Assembly (NCBI GenBank): GCA_027214255.1
Contig: JAPWHL010000030.1
Location: 1 to 38,572 of the forward strand
Origin: Roseovarius aestuarii
GTDB lineage: Bacteria > Pseudomonadota > Alphaproteobacteria > Rhodobacterales > Rhodobacteraceae
Direction: 5' to 3'
Length of the DNA stretch: 38,572 bases
Notes under the pieces: model-generated
The model's input: only the letters and a program-made list of their open reading frames with translations
Told to the model about the DNA's origin: nothing
The model's database searches: none
In this document: positions 16,659 to 24,809 of the stretch, in pieces
How the letters are laid out: each line of letters opens with the position of its first letter
How positions within the stretch are numbered: position 1 is the stretch's first letter
Translations under genes and position numbers: made by a program

Positions 16659-17195
16659 ATGGCTGATTCAATCCCTAACACGCCCCCCGGCGTGCATGAA
16701 GTCCCACATTCACATACACCTGTGAGCCACGCGTTTCGCGGGTTGCTGCGCGCGGCGCATCACGCGGTGACGTCAGAGAACGACTTGGAGTTCGCTGGCG
16801 GTGCCCGTTTTGATCCGTCGCTGGCGCTGTTCCAGAGCGAGGCCGATGAGGCTTGGTCTGCGCTCGATGCGGCGTTGGAGACAGTGCTCAGCACCCCTAA
16901 TCGCCGCGCTGCCGATCGCGCGCTCAAACAGATCGCGCAGGTCTATCAGCTGTGTCTGTCCTTGACCGATTATGGCGATATGCTTGCGCTCTATGAGCGT
17001 TACATCCGCCACAGTGGCTTGTTTCGTGTCCGCGGCGCGACCGCGTCTGATCTTGCTGTAAATACGTTGATCGCCGAGGCCGACGCGTCCCTGAACGCGC
17101 TCTTTGCTTTGGAGCGGTTTGGTGCTGTCGCCTACCACCGTGATGATGATCCTGATCCCACACCGAGCGAGGCCCTGACAGCGCGCGTGGCATAA
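16659..17195 (+). CDS. helical protein of unknown function, first gene of the AAA/M41 set
   Basis: This 178-residue protein starts at an ATG with a well-placed GGAG. It is predicted mostly alpha-helical (HAFRGLLRAAHHAVTSENDL, ALDAALETVLSTPNRRAADR, ALKQIAQVYQLCLSLTDYGD, SLNALFALERFGAV). There is no membrane segment, signal peptide or recognised motif. It is the first of three genes in the same direction, with gaps of about 95 and 75 bp that each hold GC-rich inverted repeats, so the set may be one operon. A partner or adaptor of the downstream protease is a guess. Confidence 0.75.
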   Translation: MADSIPNTPPGVHEVPHSHTPVSHAFRGLLRAAHHAVTSENDLEFAGGARFDPSLALFQSEADEAWSALDAALETVLSTPNRRAADRALKQIAQVYQLCLSLTDYGDMLALYERYIRHSGLFRVRGATASDLAVNTLIAEADASLNALFALERFGAVAYHRDDDPDPTPSEALTARVA

Positions 17196-17289
17196 CCCGC
17201 CGCGCCTGTCAGTCGCGTGCCGGACGTCAGCGCCATTTTCGGCATGACGTTTGGCGCGCCCCCTGCCCTTCACTCGAAAGGATCAGATC

Positions 17290-17856
17290 ATGATCACTCA
17301 ACCCTATTTGCGGGGGCTGGATTTGCCACGCCACCCCACGCCGCGCGCAGACGCGCTTGTTCCGCTCACCGAGCTGCACACGTTTCCCGACATCTCGACG
17401 GCGGCCAAGACCCACCACGCCAAACGCTTTGGCAGCGCCGCTGAGCTGCTCTGCGATAGCCTCTTGATGCGCCTTGGCATCGACAGTCATCCGTCGCAGG
17501 AGTTCCAACCATATGATCGAGTGATCTATCTCGACGATCGCCCTCTGCGGTTGCAAATCAAGGTCCGCTTGAGCGCAGAGAACAACGCCTTCTGGTTCAA
17601 GGTCGCCCATGGCAACCCGCGCCACGCCAGCGGGGTGCGCGGTTATCGCCACGATGCCTTCGATCTGCTGGCGCTGGTGATCCTGCATCATAATGTGGTC
17701 AAGTTCAGCGCCTCCAAGGCCGCACAGCAGCAGATCGCATTATCGGAAATCCCACGCCTGCGGGACCACCCGTTTGAAAGTCTGCGCAGTGCGCTTGACG
17801 CACTCGAGGCGAGCGAGACGCTTGATGAGGCGCCCGCGCAGCTGAACGCCGCCTGA
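17290..17856 (+). CDS. PD-(D/E)XK nuclease-like protein
   Basis: This 188-residue protein starts at ATG 17290 with AAAGGA at good spacing. Residues about 47-100 match the PD-(D/E)XK core of the PDDEXK_5 kind. E52 lies in the first helix (FGSAAELLCDSLLMRLGI), then Q-EFQPYDRVIYLDD carries D76 and RLQIKVRL gives Q89-x-K91. A basic strand (FWFKVAHGN) and a DLLALVILHHNVVKF strand follow. These residues would bind the metal in an active nuclease. The C-terminal 50 residues are helical. It lies between the helical protein and the AAA/M41 protease, an unusual pairing. Active nuclease or non-catalytic fold cannot be told from sequence. Confidence 0.65.
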   Translation: MITQPYLRGLDLPRHPTPRADALVPLTELHTFPDISTAAKTHHAKRFGSAAELLCDSLLMRLGIDSHPSQEFQPYDRVIYLDDRPLRLQIKVRLSAENNAFWFKVAHGNPRHASGVRGYRHDAFDLLALVILHHNVVKFSASKAAQQQIALSEIPRLRDHPFESLRSALDALEASETLDEAPAQLNAA

Positions 17857-17880
17857 GCGGTTCACCCTCCCCCTTTATAA

Positions 17881-17911
17881 GGTCGCGGCACTGTCGCCGT
17901 GGCCTGCGACC
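17881..17911. repeat. inverted repeat just upstream of the AAA/M41 gene
   Basis: GGTCGC (17881-17886) and GCGACC (17906-17911), with GCAC/GTG pairing inside, form a hairpin between the nuclease-like gene and the ribosome binding site (GGAGG) of the protease gene. It could modulate readthrough or translation. Confidence 0.35.
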
Positions 17912-17931
17912 CAATGCTTTGGAGGTCTGCC

Positions 17932-20079
17932 ATGACCCAGAATTTTTCCTCACTCCCCGGCTTTTCTGCTGCCAAGTCCCATCTGCTCGAGCACGCCCTG
18001 ACGGTCAGTGATCTCTTTGAGCGGATCAGTCACGTCGATGACGAAGTTCCGGGCTGGCCTGAACCTGAAGCTGCCCCCGATGACCCACCCTTGCTCGATC
18101 CGCCGGCGCCCGCGCCGCTCAACGGCACACATTGCATGCAGGCTCTGGCGATCTTGCAGCTCGCCAAGACCTTTGAGGATCGCGCTCTGACGGCGATGAT
18201 GCGAGATGGGCGGCCAGTCTGTCTCACCTTGCCCGATCACGATATGGGTGAGTTCGTCGAGATTGCTGCTCAAGCGCTGTATCCGGAAGCTTTTGCGGTT
18301 GGGCGCTCCGGCAAAATCTGGCGCGCGCCAGAGGCGGCCACCAGCGGCAAGACCATCATCGCGCTTGCGGAAGTCAAACTGCGCAGCTTCCTGCATGAGG
18401 GGCACAGCGTCTTGATACTCACCCCCTCCGAACAGATCACCTCTCCCCAAGTGCAGGACCTGGTTGGGCATGATCTACGTCTCGCGCCTACCAGTCACGA
18501 GATGATCCTCGCTGTACTGTCGCTGACGCATACGCCGACCAGCCCAGGTGTCACCGATGCGCTTGTGGACACATTGCCGACGACCACAGCGCTTGGCAGC
18601 CTCACGAATTTAAAACTCATCATGGCCTTCCAGGCCGATACCGCAATCGAGGTCGCGCAGCGCCTGTCGCGGTTTGCCGCCGCTGCGCCGCGGGCAGCGG
18701 GACCAATGCTCAGTGATGTCTTTGGTCAAGATGAGGCCGTCGCGGCCTTTATGCAGCTACAAGAGGATTTGAATTCCTGGCAAGCCGGCGAGGTGTCCTG
18801 GGACCAAGTCACATCTAGCCTGCTGTTTTATGGCCCGCCCGGCACTGGTAAAACCCTTCTGCCGACCGCATTTGCGAACAGTGCGGGCCTGCCGCTGATC
18901 AAGACAAGCTACGCAGATTGTCAAAAAGCGGGCCATCAAGGTGACATGCTGCGCGCCCTCGACATGGCTGTCAACGAGGCCATCAACAGCGCGCCTTCGG
19001 TGCTCTTTATTGATGAGATCGACGCCTTTTATGCTCGAAGCAGTGAGGTCCATAATAGCCGATACATGATCGGGGTCGTCACCGGCTTGCTGACACAAAT
19101 CGATCGCGTGAATGCGACGGCAGGCGTGGTTCTTGTCGGGGCCACAAACCACCTGACTGTCGTGGATGAGGCGGTGGTCCGCGCCGGTCGCTTTGATCGT
19201 CACATTGCAATTGCCCCGTTAAATCTCGTAGCAATCACCTCGTTTCTTCAGGCCAAGCTCGGACACGTGGTTGAGGCGCGCGAACTACGCCACATCGCGG
19301 CACGCATGATCGGGGCGACAGGGGCAGAGATTGACGACTTTATTCGCAAAACCCGGACACTCGCGCGCGAGGCGCAGAGCGATATCTCGGACAGGCTTTT
19401 GCGGCGCGCGGCCGACCTTTATCTACCGTGTCCGGACACCCCCTTGCTGCGCCGGATTGCAGCACACGAGGCCGGACATTTGCTCATTGGTCACGTTCTA
19501 GGGTTGCCACGTGCCACCCTCGCGCGGGTCACCTCAAAAGGCGGCGCGGTGCTGCGTGACCAACGGGTGATGCAGACCAACAAGACCTTGAACGACGACC
19601 TGGCGATGCTGCTCGCGGGCCGCACGGCCGAACACCTCTTGTGCAACTCGATCTCGAACGGTGCTGGCTGCGGGATCGACAGCGATCTCGCCAAGGCCAC
19701 CCGGCTAGCCCTGCAAGCCGAAGCCCAGTTTGGCTTTGCAGAAAACACAATGCTCTGGCACGACATCCCCCATCCACCGCGCCCCTATGATATCCCACAT
19801 GACCTGGCCGTCCGGGCCACAGCACGGTTGAAGGCTGCAGAGGCAAAGGCGACCGCGCTGCTTTCAGAAAACCGACAAGCCCTGATGAACATCGCGGACA
19901 CCCTGTTTGAAGCGCGCGAGATCGAGGGACGGGCGTTGGAGGTGCTGCTGGAAGAAGCGGTCGATCGCGCAGATGACCCGATGATTGACGGGCAAGATGT
20001 GCCAACAACCAATGAGGCTCGGTTCTCAGTGCAACACCAGGGCGACCTACAAACTCACTTGATATTGCGAAAAGCATAG
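17932..20079 (+). CDS. soluble AAA+/M41 zinc metalloprotease, FtsH-like without membrane anchor
   Basis: This 715-residue protein has an N-terminal region of about 250 residues without a recognised motif, then an AAA+ domain. Walker A is GPPGTGKT (301-308), Walker B is LFIDEID (D361, E362), and the arginine-finger motif is RAGRFDRH. An M41-type peptidase domain follows, with H512-E513-AG-H516 as zinc site and D585 (GIDSDLAKAT) as third ligand. All catalytic residues are present. Classical FtsH has two N-terminal membrane segments and a periplasmic loop; none is seen here, so this should be a cytoplasmic, unfoldase-coupled protease. Start 17932 follows GGAGG. Its neighbours are a nuclease-like and a helical protein; defence, plasmid maintenance or element control are possible roles. 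Confidence 0.87.
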   Translation: MTQNFSSLPGFSAAKSHLLEHALTVSDLFERISHVDDEVPGWPEPEAAPDDPPLLDPPAPAPLNGTHCMQALAILQLAKTFEDRALTAMMRDGRPVCLTLPDHDMGEFVEIAAQALYPEAFAVGRSGKIWRAPEAATSGKTIIALAEVKLRSFLHEGHSVLILTPSEQITSPQVQDLVGHDLRLAPTSHEMILAVLSLTHTPTSPGVTDALVDTLPTTTALGSLTNLKLIMAFQADTAIEVAQRLSRFAAAAPRAAGPMLSDVFGQDEAVAAFMQLQEDLNSWQAGEVSWDQVTSSLLFYGPPGTGKTLLPTAFANSAGLPLIKTSYADCQKAGHQGDMLRALDMAVNEAINSAPSVLFIDEIDAFYARSSEVHNSRYMIGVVTGLLTQIDRVNATAGVVLVGATNHLTVVDEAVVRAGRFDRHIAIAPLNLVAITSFLQAKLGHVVEARELRHIAARMIGATGAEIDDFIRKTRTLAREAQSDISDRLLRRAADLYLPCPDTPLLRRIAAHEAGHLLIGHVLGLPRATLARVTSKGGAVLRDQRVMQTNKTLNDDLAMLLAGRTAEHLLCNSISNGAGCGIDSDLAKATRLALQAEAQFGFAENTMLWHDIPHPPRPYDIPHDLAVRATARLKAAEAKATALLSENRQALMNIADTLFEAREIEGRALEVLLEEAVDRADDPMIDGQDVPTTNEARFSVQHQGDLQTHLILRKA

Positions 20080-20415
20080 GCCTAAATGGCTACCGAGGCA
20101 TCAACAGATGTCACACAAAACCGTCAGACTGAAACACAACGAAATAGGCGCAATATAAGTAAAACAATAACTTATACGGGTTAATCTCAATTTAGTTCCG
20201 ATCCCTACCAAGAGAACCAATTCTCTGGTCACTGGACAATCCAATCGAAATGTTGCTGGCACCCGAAGGGCTAGACCTTGTATATCGTCAGGTGGAATTG
20301 CCAAAGCTCATGGTTTTATTGCCCGAGTTCGCGATCAGAACCGGCGTAGAAAGCTATCTTGCTTTAGTCCGAAATTCCTAAAAATCATTCAATTGCGAAA
20401 CGATTTGATTGCACA
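20080..20415. other. 336-bp stretch between convergent gene groups
   Basis: A 44-codon rightward frame from ATG 20250 (MLLAPEGLDLVYRQVELPKL) looks somewhat protein-like but has no RBS and may be a gene remnant. Otherwise nothing is seen. The segment is AT-richer than its neighbours and ends in runs that could serve as bidirectional termination for the converging protease and ScpB genes. Confidence 0.35.
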
Positions 20416-21009
20416 CTATTCAATCTCAAGTTCAGGCAGATCTCGTAAACTACCCAGATCGAACGCCACCAGAAACGTCTTCGTCGTCACGAAGGTATGC
20501 GGCGCGCCGGGCCGCGGCGAGCGTGGACCACTTGCGATCAGATTCTTATAGCGCAGCCGAGCTAGCAGATCGCGGCTGACCTCCTTACCGAAGATATCCG
20601 CCAGACCGGCGCGGTCGATCGGCTGGTGATAGGCGATAGCGCAGAGCACCCCCATCTCCATCTCCGTGAAGGCGAGCGACTGATCCCCGAAATCGGCAGC
20701 CGCCTTGATGGCATCCGCAAACTGAGGTCGGGTCCGGAACATCCAGCCACCAGCCGCCTGCGCCAGCTCATACGGTCGGCCAGTCAGCTCTGCCCGAATA
20801 TCCTCGATCAACATTTCGACCGACGCCCCCTGCCCCACCACACGCGCCAGATCCTCACGTCCGACCGGCGAGCCACTGGCAAACAGCACCGCCTCGATCC
20901 GGCCCATCCACTCGCGCCAGCGCAACTCCTGCGGCAGATCGTCGAGGTTACGGTCAAAGACAGCACTGCCCTCGTCCGTCGGTTTTCGTTTCCTGGTCGC
21001 TACCGTCAT
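20416..21009 (-). CDS. ScpB-like protein, plasmid type
   Basis: This 197-residue protein resembles ScpB, the winged-helix subunit of the SMC-ScpAB complex. The first winged helix has MGRIEAVLFASGSPVGREDL, ARVVGQGASVEMLIEDIRAE and AAGGWMFRTRPQFADAI. The second has EMGVLCAIAYHQPIDRAGLA and the EVSRDLLARLRYKNLIA turn. ATG 21009 lies within an ATGA overlap with the upstream DUF1403 gene. No SMC or ScpA gene is in the window, so it may work with the chromosomal complex or have taken another role in plasmid maintenance. Confidence 0.82.
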   Translation of the reverse strand: MTVATRKRKPTDEGSAVFDRNLDDLPQELRWREWMGRIEAVLFASGSPVGREDLARVVGQGASVEMLIEDIRAELTGRPYELAQAAGGWMFRTRPQFADAIKAAADFGDQSLAFTEMEMGVLCAIAYHQPIDRAGLADIFGKEVSRDLLARLRYKNLIASGPRSPRPGAPHTFVTTKTFLVAFDLGSLRDLPELEIE

Positions 21010-21959
21010 GCCGCGATCCCGTAGAGCCGGAACGTCGGGCGCCCAGTCAGCTCCCGCGCGACACCCAGCTCGACCAGCCGGTCGCAAAACCGCCGCGCCG
21101 CGCGATCCGTCATCGGGATCGAGGTTCCTTGAATACGCGGTGACAGCATCGACGTCGGCGCCACCGCATCCTCGGTCAGGAACAGATCGACCGCTGCGAC
21201 AGACCCTTTGGCCCGCAGCTTCGGCGCAACAGAACGAAGCGCTTCCGCGCTGCGGGCAAGGTCCCGCACCAACCCGATGACACCTTCGATGCTCTCCAGA
21301 ATCCGCGCCTGAACCGCCAACTCGGCCCCCTGTCCGCGCTCGGTTAGGTCACGTAGCGTCGTCTTTGTCAGCCGATGTGCCGAAACCGGCAGCACAATTT
21401 TCCAGTTAAGTGTTCTCGCCAAAACAACATCCGAGAGCATGCAGGCAACCCGTTCCGCACGGTCCTCGGCGCCGAGAACGGCGCGCAGGACAGCAATGCA
21501 GCCTGCCAAGGGACCGTGGGTCAGCGCACGCTCCTGTCCGGTGTCGAGCCAGACCCCCACCTCTCTCGCGAAGTCAGGACCAACCAGGTCGGCGATCTCG
21601 CCGGGCCCACGCAACCGAAGCCTCACCGCGTCGCGCCAGAACGCCAGCAGATCGCCATCCGGCCCTCGCGCCTCGCCCGGCGGCGCAAGGTGATAGGAGT
21701 CTCGGATATCCGACTCTCGTGCCAGCCGCCCTTCCAGCTTCGAGGTCGCCGTCGCGGCGGTCAGGGCCAACCGGTTCGCCAGCAATTTCCGCGGCACGCC
21801 ATGCCGCGGATCGGACACAAGCTGATCGAGCACGGCAAGCGCCGTCCCCGAGCGAAAGGCCAAAGTATCAAGGGTTTCGGCACGCCCGGTGGTGACCCAA
21901 CCAGGCAGTTTCGGTAGCGTGAGGAAGTCGTTTGTGATGGCGGTGGACTGATATGTCAT
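21006..21959 (-). CDS. DUF1403-family protein
   Basis: This 317-residue, alanine- and arginine-rich, mostly helical protein matches DUF1403: FRSGTALAVLDQLVSDPRHG, KLLANRLALTAATATSKLEG, and LAPPGEARGPDGDLLAFWRD. The last third (about 255-317) looks like a winged-helix segment (MTDRAARRFCDRLVELGVAR, ELTGRPTFRLYG). DUF1403 genes commonly precede scpB-like genes on alphaproteobacterial plasmids, as here with a 4-base overlap. The function is unknown; a role in plasmid segregation with the ScpB-like partner is an inference from the pairing. Confidence 0.75.
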   Translation of the reverse strand: MTYQSTAITNDFLTLPKLPGWVTTGRAETLDTLAFRSGTALAVLDQLVSDPRHGVPRKLLANRLALTAATATSKLEGRLARESDIRDSYHLAPPGEARGPDGDLLAFWRDAVRLRLRGPGEIADLVGPDFAREVGVWLDTGQERALTHGPLAGCIAVLRAVLGAEDRAERVACMLSDVVLARTLNWKIVLPVSAHRLTKTTLRDLTERGQGAELAVQARILESIEGVIGLVRDLARSAEALRSVAPKLRAKGSVAAVDLFLTEDAVAPTSMLSPRIQGTSIPMTDRAARRFCDRLVELGVARELTGRPTFRLYGIAA

Positions 21960-22035
21960 GTCACAAGACTATACCTTAACGGCGCTTTAGTCCATAATTT
22001 GATGAACAAACCGCCCCACCTTGAATTCACCCAAC

Positions 22036-22064
22036 ATGTCCAATAAGTTTGCATTATCGGACAT
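22036..22064. promoter_or_regulatory. 11-7-11 inverted repeat upstream of the integrase gene
   Basis: The arms ATGTCCAATAA and TTATCGGACAT (one mismatch) flank a 7-base spacer GTTTGCA. The site lies 53 bp before the tyrosine recombinase start and 77 bp before the divergent DUF1403 start. Arm length and spacer match tyrosine-recombinase core sites, but a repressor operator in this divergent promoter region is equally possible. Confidence 0.5.
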
Positions 22065-22116
22065 AAAAAGATAGGCTGCGTCAACATCTCAAAACCAGCG
22101 AGATTTCGGGGAAACT

Positions 22117-23214
22117 ATGGGCTCGAAGACCGGGAAACCAACGTTGTCACACTCCGACTCATCGGTTGGTGCTGCGGACACCGAGACAGATCAGGAGAAT
22201 ATCCTCGCCATAGCCCTGCCCTCTCACATCGCTGGCTCGGGGTCGCTGGACCGGTTGGTCGACACCGCCCGCCACTACGCGCAGCACGCCGCATCCGAGA
22301 ACACGTTGAAAGCCTATGCGAAAGATTGGGAGCATTTCACGCGTTGGTGCCGGATGAAGGGCACCGAGCCGCAGCCCCCATCCCCCGAGATGATCGGGCT
22401 CTATCTGGCGGATCTGGCGACGCCTGCGGGCAACGCCCCGGCCTTGGCTGTCTCGACCATCGAACGGCGTCTGTCGGGCCTCAACTGGAGCTTCACACAA
22501 CGCGGCTTTGCCCTGGATCGCAAGAACCGCCATATTACTGCGGTCCTGGCCGGGATCAAACGCAAGCACGCGCGCCCGCCGGTGCAAAAAGAGGCCGTTC
22601 TGCGCGACGATATTCTGGCGATGGTGGACACCCTGCCCTACGACCTTCGCGGGCTGCGCGACCGGGCGATCCTTCTTCTGGGCTATGCCGGCGGGTTGCG
22701 CCGATCCGAAATCGTCAGTCTGGATGTTCACAAGGATGACACGCCCGACAGCGGCGGATGGATCGAGATCCTCACCAAGGGCGCCCTGCTGACGCTAAAC
22801 GCCAAGACAGGCTGGCGCGAGGTCGAAATCGGTCGCGGCGCGTCCGTACAGTCCTGTCCGGTTCACGCGCTTGAGCAGTGGCTGCATTTTGCAAAGATTG
22901 ATTTCGGCCCGGTGTTCACGCGCACATCGCGGGACGCAACGCAAGCCTTGCAGGCCCGGCTCAGCGACAAACACGTCGCGCGGCTGATCAAGCGCACCGT
23001 GCTGGACGCCGGCCTCCGGTCCGAACTACCCGAGAAAGAACGCCTGGCACTGTTTTCGGGCCACAGCCTGCGCGCGGGTCTGGCCAGCAGTGCCGAGGTG
23101 GACGAACGTTATGTCCAGAAACATCTGGGCCACGCCAGCGCCGAGATGACCCGCCGCTACCAGCGCCGCCGTGACCGGTTCCGCGTGAACCTGACCAAGG
23201 CTGCGGGGTTATGA
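22117..23214 (+). CDS. tyrosine recombinase/integrase
   Basis: This 365-residue protein has a SAM-like core-binding domain (about 45-150: NTLKAYAKDWEHFTRWCRMK, STIERRLSGLNWSFTQRG) and a C-terminal catalytic domain. Residues R195 (GGLRRSE), H316 and R319 (GHSLRAG), H339 (LGHAS) and the nucleophile Y348 (TRRYQR) complete the active site. It is close in layout to XerC/D-like and transposon-borne integrases and lacks the arm-binding domain of phage lambda-type enzymes. It could resolve plasmid multimers or move cassettes. The inverted repeat at 22036-22064 is a candidate substrate. Confidence 0.9.
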   Translation: MGSKTGKPTLSHSDSSVGAADTETDQENILAIALPSHIAGSGSLDRLVDTARHYAQHAASENTLKAYAKDWEHFTRWCRMKGTEPQPPSPEMIGLYLADLATPAGNAPALAVSTIERRLSGLNWSFTQRGFALDRKNRHITAVLAGIKRKHARPPVQKEAVLRDDILAMVDTLPYDLRGLRDRAILLLGYAGGLRRSEIVSLDVHKDDTPDSGGWIEILTKGALLTLNAKTGWREVEIGRGASVQSCPVHALEQWLHFAKIDFGPVFTRTSRDATQALQARLSDKHVARLIKRTVLDAGLRSELPEKERLALFSGHSLRAGLASSAEVDERYVQKHLGHASAEMTRRYQRRRDRFRVNLTKAAGL

Positions 23215-23217
23215 CGC

Positions 23218-23526
23218 TCACCCTTCCAGGAGATAGGCCGTCAGGTTCTGGTGAGCATGTATTATGCGGATAATCTGGACTCCCTGCCTATCCGCTCGGT
23301 AGATTACCAGATGCACCCCGCTGGGATGGATACGTACCGGGGGGGTGAACTCACCGCGCTCACGGGCCATCTCTGGAAAGTCAGCAAGCAGGTCGAAGAG
23401 CGCGAACAATCCATCGGCATAGCGATCCGCCTGCTCGATGCCCCAGATGTCCGCGCCGCGGTGCCAGATGTCAGACAAGTCGGTTTCAGCGGCGGGTCGG
23501 ATGACCCAACCACTACTCTCCGGCAT
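23218..23526 (-). CDS. ParE-type toxin
   Basis: This 102-residue protein is a RelE/ParE-superfamily toxin: VIRPAAETDLSDIWHRGADI, then RYADGLFALFDLLADFPEMA, then GVHLVIYRAD and VQIIRIIHAHQNLTAYL, with the usual conserved C-terminal arginine-histidine strand. Its ATG (23526) lies 14 bases inside the end of the ParD gene, so the two are co-translated. By family knowledge ParE inhibits DNA gyrase; here it most likely stabilises the plasmid. It is convergent with the integrase gene, whose stop lies 3 bp away. Confidence 0.88.
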   Translation of the reverse strand: MPESSGWVIRPAAETDLSDIWHRGADIWGIEQADRYADGLFALFDLLADFPEMARERGEFTPPVRIHPSGVHLVIYRADRQGVQIIRIIHAHQNLTAYLLEG

Positions 23527-23758
23527 ACTTGGCGTGCATCCGGGACTTGAACGTGCTGCGATCGAGTGGGGCTGCGGTGCCGCTGGAGAGGCCAGCATCA
23601 ACAGCTTCTTGTATCTCTGCAATCGCCTCACTTCGCATACGGTCGCGCCGAATCAGATCGCGTACATAGTCGCTAGAGTTAGCATAGCGTCCGGTTTTTG
23701 CCTGATCTTCGACCCAGCTTTTCATAGGGTCCGGCAATGAAATATTCATGGTGCCCAT
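23513..23758 (-). CDS. ParD-type antitoxin
   Basis: This 81-residue protein begins MGTMNISLPDPMKSWVEDQA, a ribbon-helix-helix domain (MNISLPD strand, then KTGRYANSSDYVRDLIRRD). The C-terminal half (EIQEAVDAGLSSGTAAPLDR, STFKSRMHAKY) is the toxin-binding part. GGAAGGAGA precedes two adjacent ATGs; the second (23758) has the better spacing. It should neutralise the overlapping ParE and repress the operon. Confidence 0.88.
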   Translation of the reverse strand: MGTMNISLPDPMKSWVEDQAKTGRYANSSDYVRDLIRRDRMRSEAIAEIQEAVDAGLSSGTAAPLDRSTFKSRMHAKYAGE

Positions 23759-23879
23759 CATGGTCTCCTTCCAGATGGAGAGTATGGCAAAGTTTGTCAA
23801 AACTCAATATCGCTGATGACACACTCAGGGTCAAACTGTCGTCTATTGGGGTATCTGAATTTGCAAATGGACCGTTTTG

Positions 23880-24002
23880 ATGTCTTTGATCGGCTATGCC
23901 CGCGTCTCGACCGAGGAACAGACGCGCCTGCCCCAGTCCGAAGCGCTGAAAACCGCCGGCTGCGTCGAGATTTTTGAGGAACAGGCCTCAGGCGGCAATC
24001 GT
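23880..24002 (+). pseudogene. serine resolvase, N-terminal fragment
   Basis: MSLIGYARVSTEEQTRLPQS followed by EALKTAGCVEIFEEQASGGN is the start of a Tn3-type serine recombinase, with the nucleophile serine in YARVS and the E-QASGG motif. After about 41 codons the sequence changes abruptly to the 3' part of an IS5-type transposase in the opposite direction. The catalytic remainder and DNA-binding domain are missing. The upstream 60 bp could hold its res site, but no clear repeats are seen. Confidence 0.8.
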
Positions 24003-24722
24003 GGCTTCTGTTTTCTGATTTTCGAAAGTGTGGGCATTTAACTTCGGCCCGATAACTGCCTACCAGCGGCCCATTAGGGTTTCACCTCGGCTGCGTTGAT
24101 TGTAGCCAGTGACTTTCTGCCAGGCCATCCGCCCGCGGGCTGTGATCTCGGCGATATGGCAGTCAGGTTCCGTCGGATCCTTGGCCGCATTGGGGCTCAG
24201 TATTGCGTTTTTGGGAGGCGGGATCATGACCTCGATCGTCGATCCGAACCGAGCGGCAAGCAAATCAGATGTTGGCTCTCCGTCGTAAGCTCCGTCTGCG
24301 AGGAATAGATCAACCGGACCGTTGACTTGATCCACGAGACTTGGCAGCGCTGATGGAGAGTCGGCGTTATCGGTGGTGAGATCCGCACAGACAATCTCGC
24401 CACTAACCAGATCAAGGTCGAGGTGCAGCTTGCGCCAAGAGCGCCATTTACGCCTGGTTTTATGCTTCTCCTCAAGCCATTCGCCCTCGCCGAATATCTT
24501 CAGTCCGGTGCTGTCAACCACCAGATGGATCCCGGCTTGGTTGTCCGTCCTGTGTTCCGCTTGCAAAACTAAACCGCGGCCCCAGCGCGATAAGGTGGAA
24601 AAACCCGGCACCGCAATATTAATCCCCAGCAACCCTGCAATGGAGCGTATCAGGCCATGGCTTTGGCGCAGCGGTTGCATGAAAACCATGCCCAGTGTCA
24701 ATCCGTGCAACAATCCCGTGAA
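24003..24722 (-). pseudogene. IS5-family transposase, truncated at both ends and with a nonsense codon
   Basis: The DDE transposase is recognisable from LTLGMVFMQPLRQSHGLIRS through VPGFSTLSRWGRGL, LVVDSTGLKIFGEGEW (first Asp), VDLFLADGAYDGE (second Asp) and GYNQRSRGETLMGRW (final Glu motif). Directly after GRW a TAG replaces the expected lysine codon, and the frame then continues AVIGPKLNAHTFENQKTEA up to the resolvase junction. The start codon region and the last residues are gone. The ORF extends upstream to 24860 into plasmid DNA that holds one palindrome, which is accidental read-in. A C-terminal piece of a related copy lies at 38321-38493. Confidence 0.85.
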
Positions 24723-24791
24723 ATAACAATTTGTACGTGGACGTCTTCGGCTCCTGTTGATGCCGCCACTCCGGTGCAGTTGCCGTTCAAT

Positions 24792-24809
24792 TGTCCACCG
24801 CGGTGGACA
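24792..24809. repeat. perfect 18-bp palindrome, candidate partition site copy 1
   Basis: TGTCCACCGCGGTGGACA is fully self-complementary. It lies 133 bp beyond the end of repC. An identical copy is at 24924-24941. RepABC plasmids carry RepB-binding palindromes inside or just outside the operon, and those of Rhodobacterales differ between compatibility groups, so this is a strong parS candidate by position and form. Confidence 0.65.
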
